Shown: positions 1-5,286 of the stretch, piece after piece
How positions within the stretch are numbered: position 1 is the stretch's first letter
Layout: each line of letters starts with the position of its first letter
NCBI GenBank assembly: GCA_905235475.1
Contig: CAJOLU010000001.1
Span: forward strand, 102,917-139,306
Direction: 5' to 3'
DNA from: an uncultured Clostridia bacterium
GTDB taxonomy: Bacteria > Bacillota > Clostridia > Christensenellales > UBA1242
DNA length: 36,390 nt
Translations under genes and position numbers: made by a program
Notes under the pieces: model-generated
What the model was told of the DNA's origin: nothing
The model's input: only the letters and a program-made list of their open reading frames with translations
Database searches by the model: none

Positions 1-1
1 T

Positions 2-253
2 TATGATAAAATGATGATTGATGCAGATTGGGCAAGAAGAGAGGATGGATGCTGGGCATATTGCTACACTGTTAGTGATTCTTTTATGGGCTTTACAAAG
101 GGATTATATAATAATATGGAAGATCTCATAAACTATGAAGAGAGCAAAAATGTTGTTGAAACAATCAAAACAAGAAAAGATAGTTCAGTAAAATCCGAAA
201 CTAAAAAAGATGTGGCATCTATGAAACAGGAAAAAGAAAAAGAGTTTATTTAA
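2..253 (+). CDS. C-terminal part of an unrecognised protein (5' end outside window)
   Basis: The frame is open from the window edge (Y-D-K before the first Met), so this is probably the last 83 residues of a longer protein rather than a small gene starting at 11. The visible part has an aromatic, Trp/Tyr-rich stretch (ADWARREDG, CWAYCYTVSD) and then a charged Lys/Glu/Ser tail of about 35 residues that looks disordered. No signal peptide or membrane segment is visible. I do not recognise the family. Its stop codon lies inside a bidirectional terminator hairpin shared with the convergent GNAT gene. Confidence 0.6.
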   Translation, partial: YDKMMIDADWARREDGCWAYCYTVSDSFMGFTKGLYNNMEDLINYEESKNVVETIKTRKDSSVKSETKKDVASMKQEKEKEFI

Positions 254-261
254 ACTCTTTT
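238..261. terminator. Bidirectional terminator between convergent genes
   Basis: An 11-bp perfect hairpin (AAAAGAGTTTA / TAAACTCTTTT, 2-nt loop) is followed by a T-run on + and, because the 5' arm is A-rich, by a T-run on - as well. It overlaps the stop codon of the + gene and ends 2 nt from the stop of the - gene. Confidence 0.85.
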
Positions 262-262
262 T

Positions 263-1387
263 TTATAATTTTTTAACATAACAACGTCTTCGTTTGTGTT
301 GTCTGCAATTTTCAAAGTTTTTCCATGTGAGAATAATTTTTTGATTTGTTTCTAAGCTATGATTTGTTTCACAATATTCTAAATCATATTTGCTCATTTG
401 CTGAACCATTTGCTCTATAATAATTGCAGTTAAACCCTTTCCTTGGTATTCTGGTCTAACGGCAATAAGGCCAAAGTCAAACACTTTTATATGTTTTGCA
501 GCGTGCAATATGCGAATTATGCCAGTTAAGTTTAGTCTTCCTTTTGATTTCTGAACAGCTTTAGCAAGAGATGGAAGACCGAAACCAAATGCAACTACTT
601 TATCGTTTTGGTCAAGTATGGTTACCATACAATCAAGCGAAATCATTAGTTTAAATTGGCTAACAATTTGCTGTTGCAATTTGTCAGTGTAGGGGATAAC
701 GCCATATAATTCGCCATATGCTGCATCAATAGTTTCAAAAATTCCAGCCATATATTTATTAATATAGTCTTTTTTGTTTTTGGCTGTTGCAATCTTTAGG
801 TGATAGCGTTGCTTAACCGCCTTTGAAAGTCTTTTAATTCTATCGTCAACATCTTTTATTGCTTTAATTTGAAATTCAACCCAGTCAACCTCTTTGGTGT
901 AGCCAAGTTTTTCCAAAAACTCTGCATAATAAGGGTAACTATAATCTGATTCATATGTTGATAATTCATCAAAACCTTCAACCAAGAGTCCTTCACGGTC
1001 TAAGTCATTAAAACCAAGTGGTCCGTGAACTGTGTCCATTTCTTGTTCCTTTGCCCATTTTTCAACTGTTTCTAAAAGTGCTTTTGCAACTTCAAAGTCT
1101 TCAATAACATCAAAACGAGTAAATCTAACTCTTTTAACATTTTGCATTTTGTTATACACTTTTTGAACGATGCCACAAATTCTTCCGGCAGGTTTGCCGT
1201 CTTTGTAAGCAACATAAAACACTATATCACAATCATCATAGGATACATTCTTTTTTGGATTAAAAAGGGCAAATTCATCTGTTCTTAAATTGGGAACATA
1301 ATAAGGACAATTGGCATATAATTTGATTGGAAAATCAACAAAATCTTTTTTTTCTTTTCTTGTTTTAACTTCTTTAATTTCTATCAT
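263..1387 (-). CDS. GNAT-fold protein, YghO-like (374 aa)
   Basis: This resembles the widespread ~380-residue GNAT-related family typified by YghO. Features of the family that I recall are visible: an N-terminal FPIKLY..CPYYVPNLRTDE segment, a GRICGIV acetyltransferase-like strand, the central GPLGFNDLDREGLLVEGFDE signature, a YPYYAEFLEKLGYTKEVDW segment, and a C-terminal acetyl-CoA-type loop (AVRPEYQGKGL) followed by a RQHKRRR tail. The substrate is unknown. In-frame ATGs exist at 1405 and 1426, but a TTGCAA-18-TATAAT promoter lies inside that extension and its -10 ends 6 nt before the ATG at 1387. I therefore start the gene there. No Shine-Dalgarno is present, so the mRNA is predicted to be leaderless. 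Confidence 0.8.
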   Translation of the reverse strand: MIEIKEVKTRKEKKDFVDFPIKLYANCPYYVPNLRTDEFALFNPKKNVSYDDCDIVFYVAYKDGKPAGRICGIVQKVYNKMQNVKRVRFTRFDVIEDFEVAKALLETVEKWAKEQEMDTVHGPLGFNDLDREGLLVEGFDELSTYESDYSYPYYAEFLEKLGYTKEVDWVEFQIKAIKDVDDRIKRLSKAVKQRYHLKIATAKNKKDYINKYMAGIFETIDAAYGELYGVIPYTDKLQQQIVSQFKLMISLDCMVTILDQNDKVVAFGFGLPSLAKAVQKSKGRLNLTGIIRILHAAKHIKVFDFGLIAVRPEYQGKGLTAIIIEQMVQQMSKYDLEYCETNHSLETNQKIILTWKNFENCRQHKRRRCYVKKL

Positions 1388-1393
1388 ACGGTA

Positions 1394-1423
1394 ATTATAC
1401 AACATTTTAATTTGTTTTTGCAA
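1394..1423 (-). promoter_or_regulatory. Promoter of the GNAT gene (leaderless type)
   Basis: Read on the minus strand, TTGCAA (1423-1418) is separated by 18 bp from TATAAT (1399-1394). The ATG at 1387 begins 7 nt downstream of the -10 box, where transcription normally starts. Confidence 0.7.
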
Positions 1424-1492
1424 CAAAATTTATAATTTTATTAAATTTAGTTAAAATAAAATACTGAATTTAAAAAAAATTTCTTAAAATTG

Positions 1493-1521
1493 TTGACTTT
1501 TGCACCAAAATAATGTATCAT
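1493..1521 (+). promoter_or_regulatory. Promoter of the tRNA operon
   Basis: TTGACT (1493-1498), 17-bp spacer, TATCAT (1516-1521). Predicted start near 1528, 14 nt before the first tRNA. Confidence 0.7.
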
Positions 1522-1541
1522 AAATAATGTCATACACATAG

Positions 1542-1619
1542 CGGGGTGTAGCGCAGTTGGATTAGCGCACATGATTTGGGATCATGGGGTCGGGGGTTCG
1601 AGTCCCTCCACCCCGACCA
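1542..1619 (+). tRNA. tRNA-Pro(TGG)
   Basis: Acceptor CGGGGTG pairs with CACCCCG, then discriminator A and an encoded CCA. The anticodon stem CATGA/TCATG encloses loop TTTGGGA with anticodon TGG. First gene of a six-tRNA operon with no other promoter visible between members. Confidence 0.95.
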
Positions 1620-1674
1620 CTGTATGACAATGAAAAGTATTGGTTGTGACAAATATAAAAATACTTTTTTGTAT

Positions 1675-1752
1675 GGCTCAGTAGCTCAGCTTGGTTAGAG
1701 CGTCGCCCTGTCACGGCGAAGGTCGAGGGTTCGAGCCCCTTCTGAGTCGCCA
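1675..1752 (+). tRNA. tRNA-Asp(GTC)
   Basis: Acceptor GGCTCAG pairs with CTGAGTC (one G-U), discriminator G, encoded CCA. The anticodon stem TCGCC/GGCGA encloses a loop with anticodon GTC. Confidence 0.95.
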
Positions 1753-1806
1753 TTCCAAGACTTGTTCTTGGGTTTATTATAATCATACAGCTGTATGATG
1801 ACTTCT

Positions 1807-1883
1807 GGGACTTTAGCTCAGTTGGTTAGAGCATCCGGCTCATAACCGGACGGTCCAAGGTTCGAGTCCTTGAAGTCCCACCA
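1807..1883 (+). tRNA. tRNA with CAT anticodon (elongator Met, or Ile2)
   Basis: Acceptor GGGACTT pairs with AAGTCCC, discriminator A, encoded CCA. The anticodon stem TCCGG/CCGGA encloses loop CTCATAA. It is not an initiator type: the first acceptor pair is G-C, and the anticodon stem lacks the three consecutive G-C pairs. Elongator Met and lysidine-modified Ile2 share this loop. The fourth acceptor base is A, not the C of typical TilS substrates, so Met is favoured without certainty. Confidence 0.93.
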
Positions 1884-1895
1884 TTTACTTTTCTT

Positions 1896-1971
1896 GCTCC
1901 GGTAGCTCAGCTGGTAGAGCATTGGACTGAAAATCCATGTGTCGGCGGTTCGAGTCCGCCCTGGAGCACCA
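1896..1971 (+). tRNA. tRNA-Phe(GAA)
   Basis: Acceptor GCTCCGG pairs with CTGGAGC (one G-U), discriminator A, encoded CCA. Anticodon loop CTGAAAA with anticodon GAA. Confidence 0.95.
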
Positions 1972-2014
1972 CTTTTGGAGAAGTAAAACATTTGTATATC
2001 ACTCTGGATTATAT

Positions 2015-2089
2015 GCTGGCGTGGCTCAACGGTAGAGCAGCTGACTTGTAATCAGCAGGTTGGAGGTTCGATTCCTCTCGCCAGCTCCA
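2015..2089 (+). tRNA. tRNA-Thr(TGT)
   Basis: Perfect 7-bp acceptor GCTGGCG/CGCCAGC, discriminator T, encoded CCA. The anticodon stem GCTGA/TCAGC encloses loop CTTGTAA with anticodon TGT. Confidence 0.95.
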
Positions 2090-2092
2090 TAT

Positions 2093-2178
2093 GGGAGGTT
2101 TCCAGAGTGGCCAAATGGAGCAGACTGTAAATCTGTTGTCGGAAGACTTCTGGGGTTCGAATCCCTGACCTCCCACCA
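2093..2178 (+). tRNA. tRNA-Tyr(GTA)
   Basis: Acceptor GGGAGGT pairs with ACCTCCC, discriminator A, encoded CCA. Anticodon loop CTGTAAA with GTA, and a long variable arm containing GGAAGACTTCT, as expected of a class II bacterial tRNA-Tyr. It is the last intact tRNA of the operon. Its 3' 20 nt begin the 139-bp duplication downstream. Confidence 0.95.
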
Positions 2179-2297
2179 ATAAAAATAAGAGCTTTTATAG
2201 CTCTTTTTTGTTTTTGGTTTATATTTGTCGAACCCCAGTAAAACGCTGTGCGTTTTTGCTTGCTAAATGCAAGCAGTCTTCCTAATGTTGTGTCGCT
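2159..2297 (+). repeat. 139-bp direct repeat, copy 1 (tRNA-Tyr 3' end, terminator, inverted tRNA fragment)
   Basis: This segment recurs at a constant offset of 175 bp with only a few substitutions and no indels. It contains the last 20 nt of tRNA-Tyr, the operon terminator, and an inverted tRNA-Tyr-like piece at 2228-2282. Read on the minus strand, that piece gives GGAAGACT, then a 35-36-nt hairpin-rich insert, then CTGGGGTTCGA. The insert holds two perfect stems: AAAACGC/GCGTTTT and GCTTGC/GCAAGC. Confidence 0.9.
2187..2209 (+). terminator. Terminator of the tRNA operon (copy 1)
   Basis: 7-bp hairpin AAGAGCT/AGCTCTT with loop TTTAT and a T-run, 8 nt after the tRNA-Tyr CCA. An identical copy lies 175 bp further on inside the duplicated segment. 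Confidence 0.85.
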
Positions 2298-2310
2298 AAC
2301 GCTCACAAAA

Positions 2311-2353
2311 CGGAAGACTAGGCAAGAGGTAATGAATCCCTGACCTCCCACCA
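2311..2353 (+). other. tRNA-Tyr 3' fragment with an altered T-arm
   Basis: It carries CGGAAGACT (tRNA-Tyr variable arm), then 14 unrelated nt where the T-stem should be, then the exact 20-nt tRNA-Tyr 3' end through CCA. It cannot fold as a tRNA and is read as a recombination remnant. Confidence 0.75.
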
Positions 2354-2472
2354 ATAGAAATAAGAGCTTTTATAGCTCTTTTTTGTTTTTGGTCTATATT
2401 TGCCGAACCCCAGTAAAACGCTGTGCGTTTTTGCTTGCTAAATGCAAGCAGTCTTCCTAAGGTTGTGTCGCT
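2334..2472 (+). repeat. 139-bp direct repeat, copy 2
   Basis: Second copy of the 2159-2297 segment, including a second terminator (2362-2384) and a second inverted tRNA-Tyr-like fragment (2403-2457). It joins directly to the coding remnant that follows. The two copies are separated by 36 bp. Confidence 0.9.
2362..2384 (+). terminator. Duplicated tRNA-operon terminator (copy 2)
   Basis: Same AAGAGCT/AGCTCTT hairpin with loop TTTAT and T-run as at 2187-2209, inside repeat copy 2. Confidence 0.75.
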
Positions 2473-2722
2473 TATTGGTCCAAAACACAAAAAAGGTCAT
2501 GTGGTTAAAAATAAAAAAGGTAGAAAATCAAAATATAAGCCATATGTGGAAATAAAAAATCATTTAAAACAACCTATTAAAGTGGGTGAATTTTTTATAG
2601 CAAACAGTTCTGATAATGATATTGCTAGCTATAAAGTTAACAAAATCTTATATCAATGTGAACTTAATGTTATTAATAAACAAAAATTTGATGAATTTAG
2701 TCAAAAAAAAGAAGAACAATAG
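2473..2722 (+). pseudogene. 5'-truncated coding remnant, unrecognised
   Basis: The open frame runs from repeat copy 2 into unique sequence at 2473 and stops at 2722. The repeat-derived start (M at 2423) has no Shine-Dalgarno and encodes antisense-of-tRNA sequence, so the native 5' end has been lost. The remaining 82 residues are basic and soluble (a Lys-rich KKGHVVKNKKGRKSKYK stretch, then mixed strand/helix sequence with a charged tail). I do not recognise the family. The fusion of a truncated ORF to a tRNA 3'-end repeat suggests debris of an integrated element. The stop codon sits in the terminator loop of the first minus-strand small RNA. Confidence 0.55.
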
Positions 2723-2823
2723 ATGTTCTTCTCTACCAAGAACAATAAGTTCAAGGTCCTTAGCAGGGCTTTCTACCCAGACACAATACTCTGAAGGTAT
2801 TGTGAAGACTGTCATTACCAGCT
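2703..2823 (-). ncRNA. Candidate small RNA A (~120 nt)
   Basis: On the minus strand a TTGACT-17-TATAAT promoter (2858-2830) would start RNA near 2823. The transcript contains an 8-bp perfect hairpin CACAATAC/GTATTGTG (2804-2782, 7-nt loop), a GGG/CCC mini-stem, and a hairpin ACC-GAAC/GTTC-GGT with a symmetric T-T internal loop. It ends in a 9-bp intrinsic terminator AGAAGAACA/TGTTCTTCT followed by eight T (2732-2703). An open frame through it lacks an SD and runs past the terminator. No known RNA family is recognised. Confidence 0.65.
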
Positions 2824-2829
2824 ACAAAT

Positions 2830-2858
2830 ATTATATACAATTTTTATAAAAAAGTCAA
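2830..2858 (-). promoter_or_regulatory. Promoter of small RNA A
   Basis: TTGACT (2858-2853), 17-bp spacer, TATAAT (2835-2830): near-consensus housekeeping promoter. The sequence from the -35 box upstream belongs to the 73-bp repeat shared with small RNA B. Confidence 0.75.
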
Positions 2859-2921
2859 TAGTAAAATACAAAAATGTTAAATTGTGGTTGAACAAACGGA
2901 AAAAGGCAAATAGAAAAAACT
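2849..2921. repeat. 73-bp repeat upstream of small RNA A promoter
   Basis: Near-identical to 3075-3147 at constant offset 226, with only a handful of substitutions. On the minus strand each copy ends just downstream of the -35 box, so what is conserved is the promoter-upstream region of two tandem small RNA genes. Confidence 0.85.
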
Positions 2922-2950
2922 ATTTTAAAACAAAAAAATGGAATGAATTT

Positions 2951-3050
2951 AAAAAAAAATGCTTGTATGACAAAGATACAAGCCCCAGAACTGAAAAATA
3001 GTTCATAAGAATTGAATAATCAATTCGCAAAGAACCACAAAAATGATTCT
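2951..3050 (-). ncRNA. Candidate small RNA B (~100 nt, four hairpins)
   Basis: Promoter TTGACT-16-TATAAT (3084-3057) predicts a start at about 3050, exactly where the first hairpin begins. Four successive hairpins follow on the minus strand: AGAATCA/TGGTTCT (one G-U), GAATTGA/TCAATTC (4-nt loop), GAACT/AGTTC, and a terminator GCTTGTAT/ATACAAGC with a 7-nt loop followed by A and nine T. Most of the transcript is in stems, and no SD plus start codon is evident. This is the clearest of the three units. Confidence 0.7.
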
Positions 3051-3056
3051 GTGAAT

Positions 3057-3084
3057 ATTATACCACAAAAAAACAAAAAGTCAA
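3057..3084 (-). promoter_or_regulatory. Promoter of small RNA B
   Basis: TTGACT (3084-3079), 16-bp T-rich spacer, TATAAT (3062-3057). Confidence 0.75.
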
Positions 3085-3147
3085 TGGTAAAATACAAAAA
3101 TGTTAAATTGTGGTTGAACAAACGAAAAACGACAAATAGAAAAAACT
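3075..3147. repeat. 73-bp repeat upstream of small RNA B promoter
   Basis: Second copy of 2849-2921. It lies between the terminator of small RNA C and the promoter of small RNA B. Confidence 0.85.
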
Positions 3148-3160
3148 TTTGTTAAAAAAT

Positions 3161-3292
3161 AAAAAAAGAGTGAAATGACACTAGGAACATTCATTACGGA
3201 TTGGGAGCCAAACTCTCCTTTTCACCCAACACTCTTAACAAGAAATATTATACATTCCAATAATTTGGGCAAGAACATATAACTATTTCTAT
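3161..3292 (-). ncRNA. Candidate small RNA C (~130 nt)
   Basis: Promoter TTGACT-17-TAAAAT (3327-3299) predicts a start near 3292. The RNA opens with a 17-bp hairpin (arms 3290-3273 and 3257-3241, one bulged base, two G-U pairs, 15-nt loop containing TTGCCC). A domain closed by AAGAGTG (3236-3230) and CACTCTT (3172-3166) follows, running into a T-rich tail. Inside it GGAG can pair with CTCC. The TATAAT seen within the first hairpin is read as part of the stem, not as a promoter. Confidence 0.6.
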
Positions 3293-3298
3293 GCTACT

Positions 3299-3327
3299 AT
3301 TTTAACATAAAAAACAAAAAAAGTCAA
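3299..3327 (-). promoter_or_regulatory. Promoter of small RNA C
   Basis: TTGACT (3327-3322), 17-bp spacer, TAAAAT (3304-3299). It starts with the same TTGACTTTTT as the promoters of small RNAs A and B. Confidence 0.65.
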
Positions 3328-3352
3328 TAGGGGAAATCTAAAATGAACGAAT

Positions 3353-3389
3353 AAAAAAGAATTACAATTCCGGCATTTCGCTCTTTTTT
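3353..3389. other. AT-rich hairpin between the small RNA cluster and uvrC
   Basis: Arms AAAAAAGA (3353-3360) and TCTTTTTT (3382-3389) could form a weak bidirectional terminator. It would insulate the minus-strand small RNAs from the uvrC promoter region. Confidence 0.35.
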
Positions 3390-3406
3390 TGTTTTTTATT
3401 AAAAAG

Positions 3407-3435
3407 TTGATAAAAGTTCTATAAAGTGATATAAT
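3407..3435 (+). promoter_or_regulatory. Promoter of uvrC (leaderless type)
   Basis: TTGATA (3407-3412), 17-bp spacer, TATAAT (3430-3435). The -10 ends 6 nt before the uvrC ATG. Confidence 0.8.
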
Positions 3436-3441
3436 CAATAT

Positions 3442-5253
3442 ATGAATGAAAAAATTGAGAAAAAACTTAGGGAGTTGCCATCAAAAAGTGGTGTTTACAT
3501 AATGCACAATAGTGATGGCGAGGTTATTTATGTTGGTAAGGCAAAAAACCTCAAAAACCGTGTTAGTTCATATTTTAATCAAACAGCAAAAGGGCCAAAA
3601 GTTTGGGCAATGGTTGAAAAAGTTGATTGGTTTGAATATATCATAACACCAACAGAAGTTGATGCCTTCACGCTTGAAAATAACTTAATAAAAAAGGAAC
3701 AGCCATTTTATAATATTTTGCTAAAAGATAGCAAAACTTTCCCTTATATTAAAATTAATTTAGCGGAGAAATTCCCACGCTTTTGTGTGACAAGGAGAGT
3801 GGAAAAAGATGGTGCAAAATATTTTGGTCCATTTTTGGCTGGTGTTAGTGCAAACTATATTCTAGACTTTTTGAACAAGTTTTTTGGTTTGAGAACATGC
3901 AAACACAATTTACAAAAATCACTAAAACGCGAGTGCCTAAATTATGAAATGGGGCTATGTTCTGCACCTTGCACAAATAGAATTAGCGAAGAAGAATATG
4001 CAAAAAGAGTGGAAAGTGCGATCAACTTTCTAAAAGGCGAAGACCAATTTGTTATTGAAAAACTAAAAGAAAAAATGAATAGTCTTGCAGAAACGGAAAA
4101 CTTTGAAAAAGCCATTGAAGTTAGGCACACTTTGGGTATGATTTCAAAGCTTAAAAACCAAAGCATTGCAAATCTTCCAAGGAACTCCAATAAAGACGTC
4201 ATTGCATATTCCACAAACGATTTAACAAGTGCTATTGCAATTATAACTTTAAGGAACGGAAGAATAATGGGTATGCAAAGTTTTTCTATTGTGGACCCAA
4301 GCATAACAAAAGCAGAAGTGATTGAAAACTTTATTTTATCTTATTATGAAAATTCGCTTTTGCCTGATGAGATTATCACAAACGCTCAACTGGAAGATGT
4401 TGAGTTTTTGCAAACTGTTTTAAACAAAAAAATAAAATTTATTTCTTCGCCAAAGGGAATAAACCTAAAACTACTAAAAATGGCAGAAGAAAACGCGCAA
4501 GAGCATATTGACAAAAATATTACTCGTGATAAGCAAAAATATGACAACACTTTGGGAGCGTTGAAAACTTTGAAAGAAAAGTTAAATTTGCAAAACTTCC
4601 CAAAGAGAATGGAGTGTTATGATATTTCACATATTTCTGGAACAAATAGGGTGGCATCAATGGTTGTGTTTGTGAATGGAGAGGCAAAGAAAAGTGATTA
4701 TCGCAAAATGAAAATCAAAACTTTTGAGGGCAATGATGATTATCGCAGTTTGCAAGAAGTGTTGGTTAGAAGACTAACTCGCCTCAAAAACCGCGATGGA
4801 GAAAGTTTTAAGGAAAGACCAGACCTGTTGGTTATTGATGGTGGAAAAGGTCAACTCAGTGCTTGTTTGGAAGTTTTGAATGGTATGGGCGTTGATGGGA
4901 TTGATATCATAAGCCTTGCCAAGCAAATTGAAGAAGTTTATGTGCCAAACAACAGTGAGCCTGTGATTTTGAGTAAACAAGAAGCTCCACTAAAACTTTT
5001 GCAAAGAATTCGTGATGAAGCACACCGCTTTGCAATAACCTTTCACAAAAACACAAGAAATAAAAATATGTTTCACTCTGAACTTGATGAGATATATGGA
5101 ATTGGAAAGAATAAGAAAAAACTTTTGCTAGATGCGTTTGGCGACACAGAAACAATTAAAAAAGTAACATATGATGATCTTTGTGCTGTTCGTGGAATAA
5201 GTTCACGAGATGCACGAAATATTTATAACTATTTTCACAAAAATAAAAAATAA
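3442..5253 (+). CDS. uvrC: Excinuclease ABC subunit C (603 aa)
   Basis: UvrC makes both incisions flanking a lesion after UvrAB loading. The N-terminal GIY-YIG nuclease is intact (GVY 17-19, YVG 30-32, Arg40). Four cysteines at 153, 165, 173 and 177 match the spacing of the Fe-S ligands of E. coli UvrC. A UVR motif lies near residues 205-238. The C-terminal RNase H-like nuclease shows CYDISHISG, LLVIDGGKGQ and DEAHRFA, followed by a helix-hairpin-helix tail. Length is normal. The start is fixed by homology (ELPSKSGVY follows at once) and by a promoter whose -10 is 6 nt upstream. No SD is present, so translation is predicted from a leaderless mRNA. First gene of uvrC-uvrB-uvrA; uvrB follows after 33 nt. 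Confidence 0.97.
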   Translation: MNEKIEKKLRELPSKSGVYIMHNSDGEVIYVGKAKNLKNRVSSYFNQTAKGPKVWAMVEKVDWFEYIITPTEVDAFTLENNLIKKEQPFYNILLKDSKTFPYIKINLAEKFPRFCVTRRVEKDGAKYFGPFLAGVSANYILDFLNKFFGLRTCKHNLQKSLKRECLNYEMGLCSAPCTNRISEEEYAKRVESAINFLKGEDQFVIEKLKEKMNSLAETENFEKAIEVRHTLGMISKLKNQSIANLPRNSNKDVIAYSTNDLTSAIAIITLRNGRIMGMQSFSIVDPSITKAEVIENFILSYYENSLLPDEIITNAQLEDVEFLQTVLNKKIKFISSPKGINLKLLKMAEENAQEHIDKNITRDKQKYDNTLGALKTLKEKLNLQNFPKRMECYDISHISGTNRVASMVVFVNGEAKKSDYRKMKIKTFEGNDDYRSLQEVLVRRLTRLKNRDGESFKERPDLLVIDGGKGQLSACLEVLNGMGVDGIDIISLAKQIEEVYVPNNSEPVILSKQEAPLKLLQRIRDEAHRFAITFHKNTRNKNMFHSELDEIYGIGKNKKKLLLDAFGDTETIKKVTYDDLCAVRGISSRDARNIYNYFHKNKK

Positions 5254-5286
5254 TTCTTTGGCAATAAATTATAAAAGGAGACAAAA

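Noticed and set aside
1562..1786. 74-residue open frame on the minus strand (GGGTRTPDPMIP, GLEPSTFAV)
   Set aside because: It is the antisense translation of tRNA-Pro and tRNA-Asp; such peptides are well-known tRNA artefacts.
2052..2490. Minus-strand frames of 100 and 64 residues with SGIRTPEVF and LARGIEPPTC
   Set aside because: Antisense of tRNA-Thr, tRNA-Tyr and the duplicated segment, not proteins.
2703..2815. Minus-strand frame starting ATG at 2815 inside small RNA A (MTVFTIPSEYCVWVE...)
   Set aside because: No Shine-Dalgarno, and it has no stop before the terminator T-run, so it is not a credible peptide gene.
2616..2849. 77-residue plus-strand frame
   Set aside because: No SD. It overlaps the coding remnant in another frame and the antisense of small RNA A.
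3246..3251. TATAAT on the minus strand within small RNA C, a possible second promoter
   Set aside because: No acceptable -35 at 16-18 bp (TTCTTG at 17), and the bases are fully used in the 17-bp hairpin.
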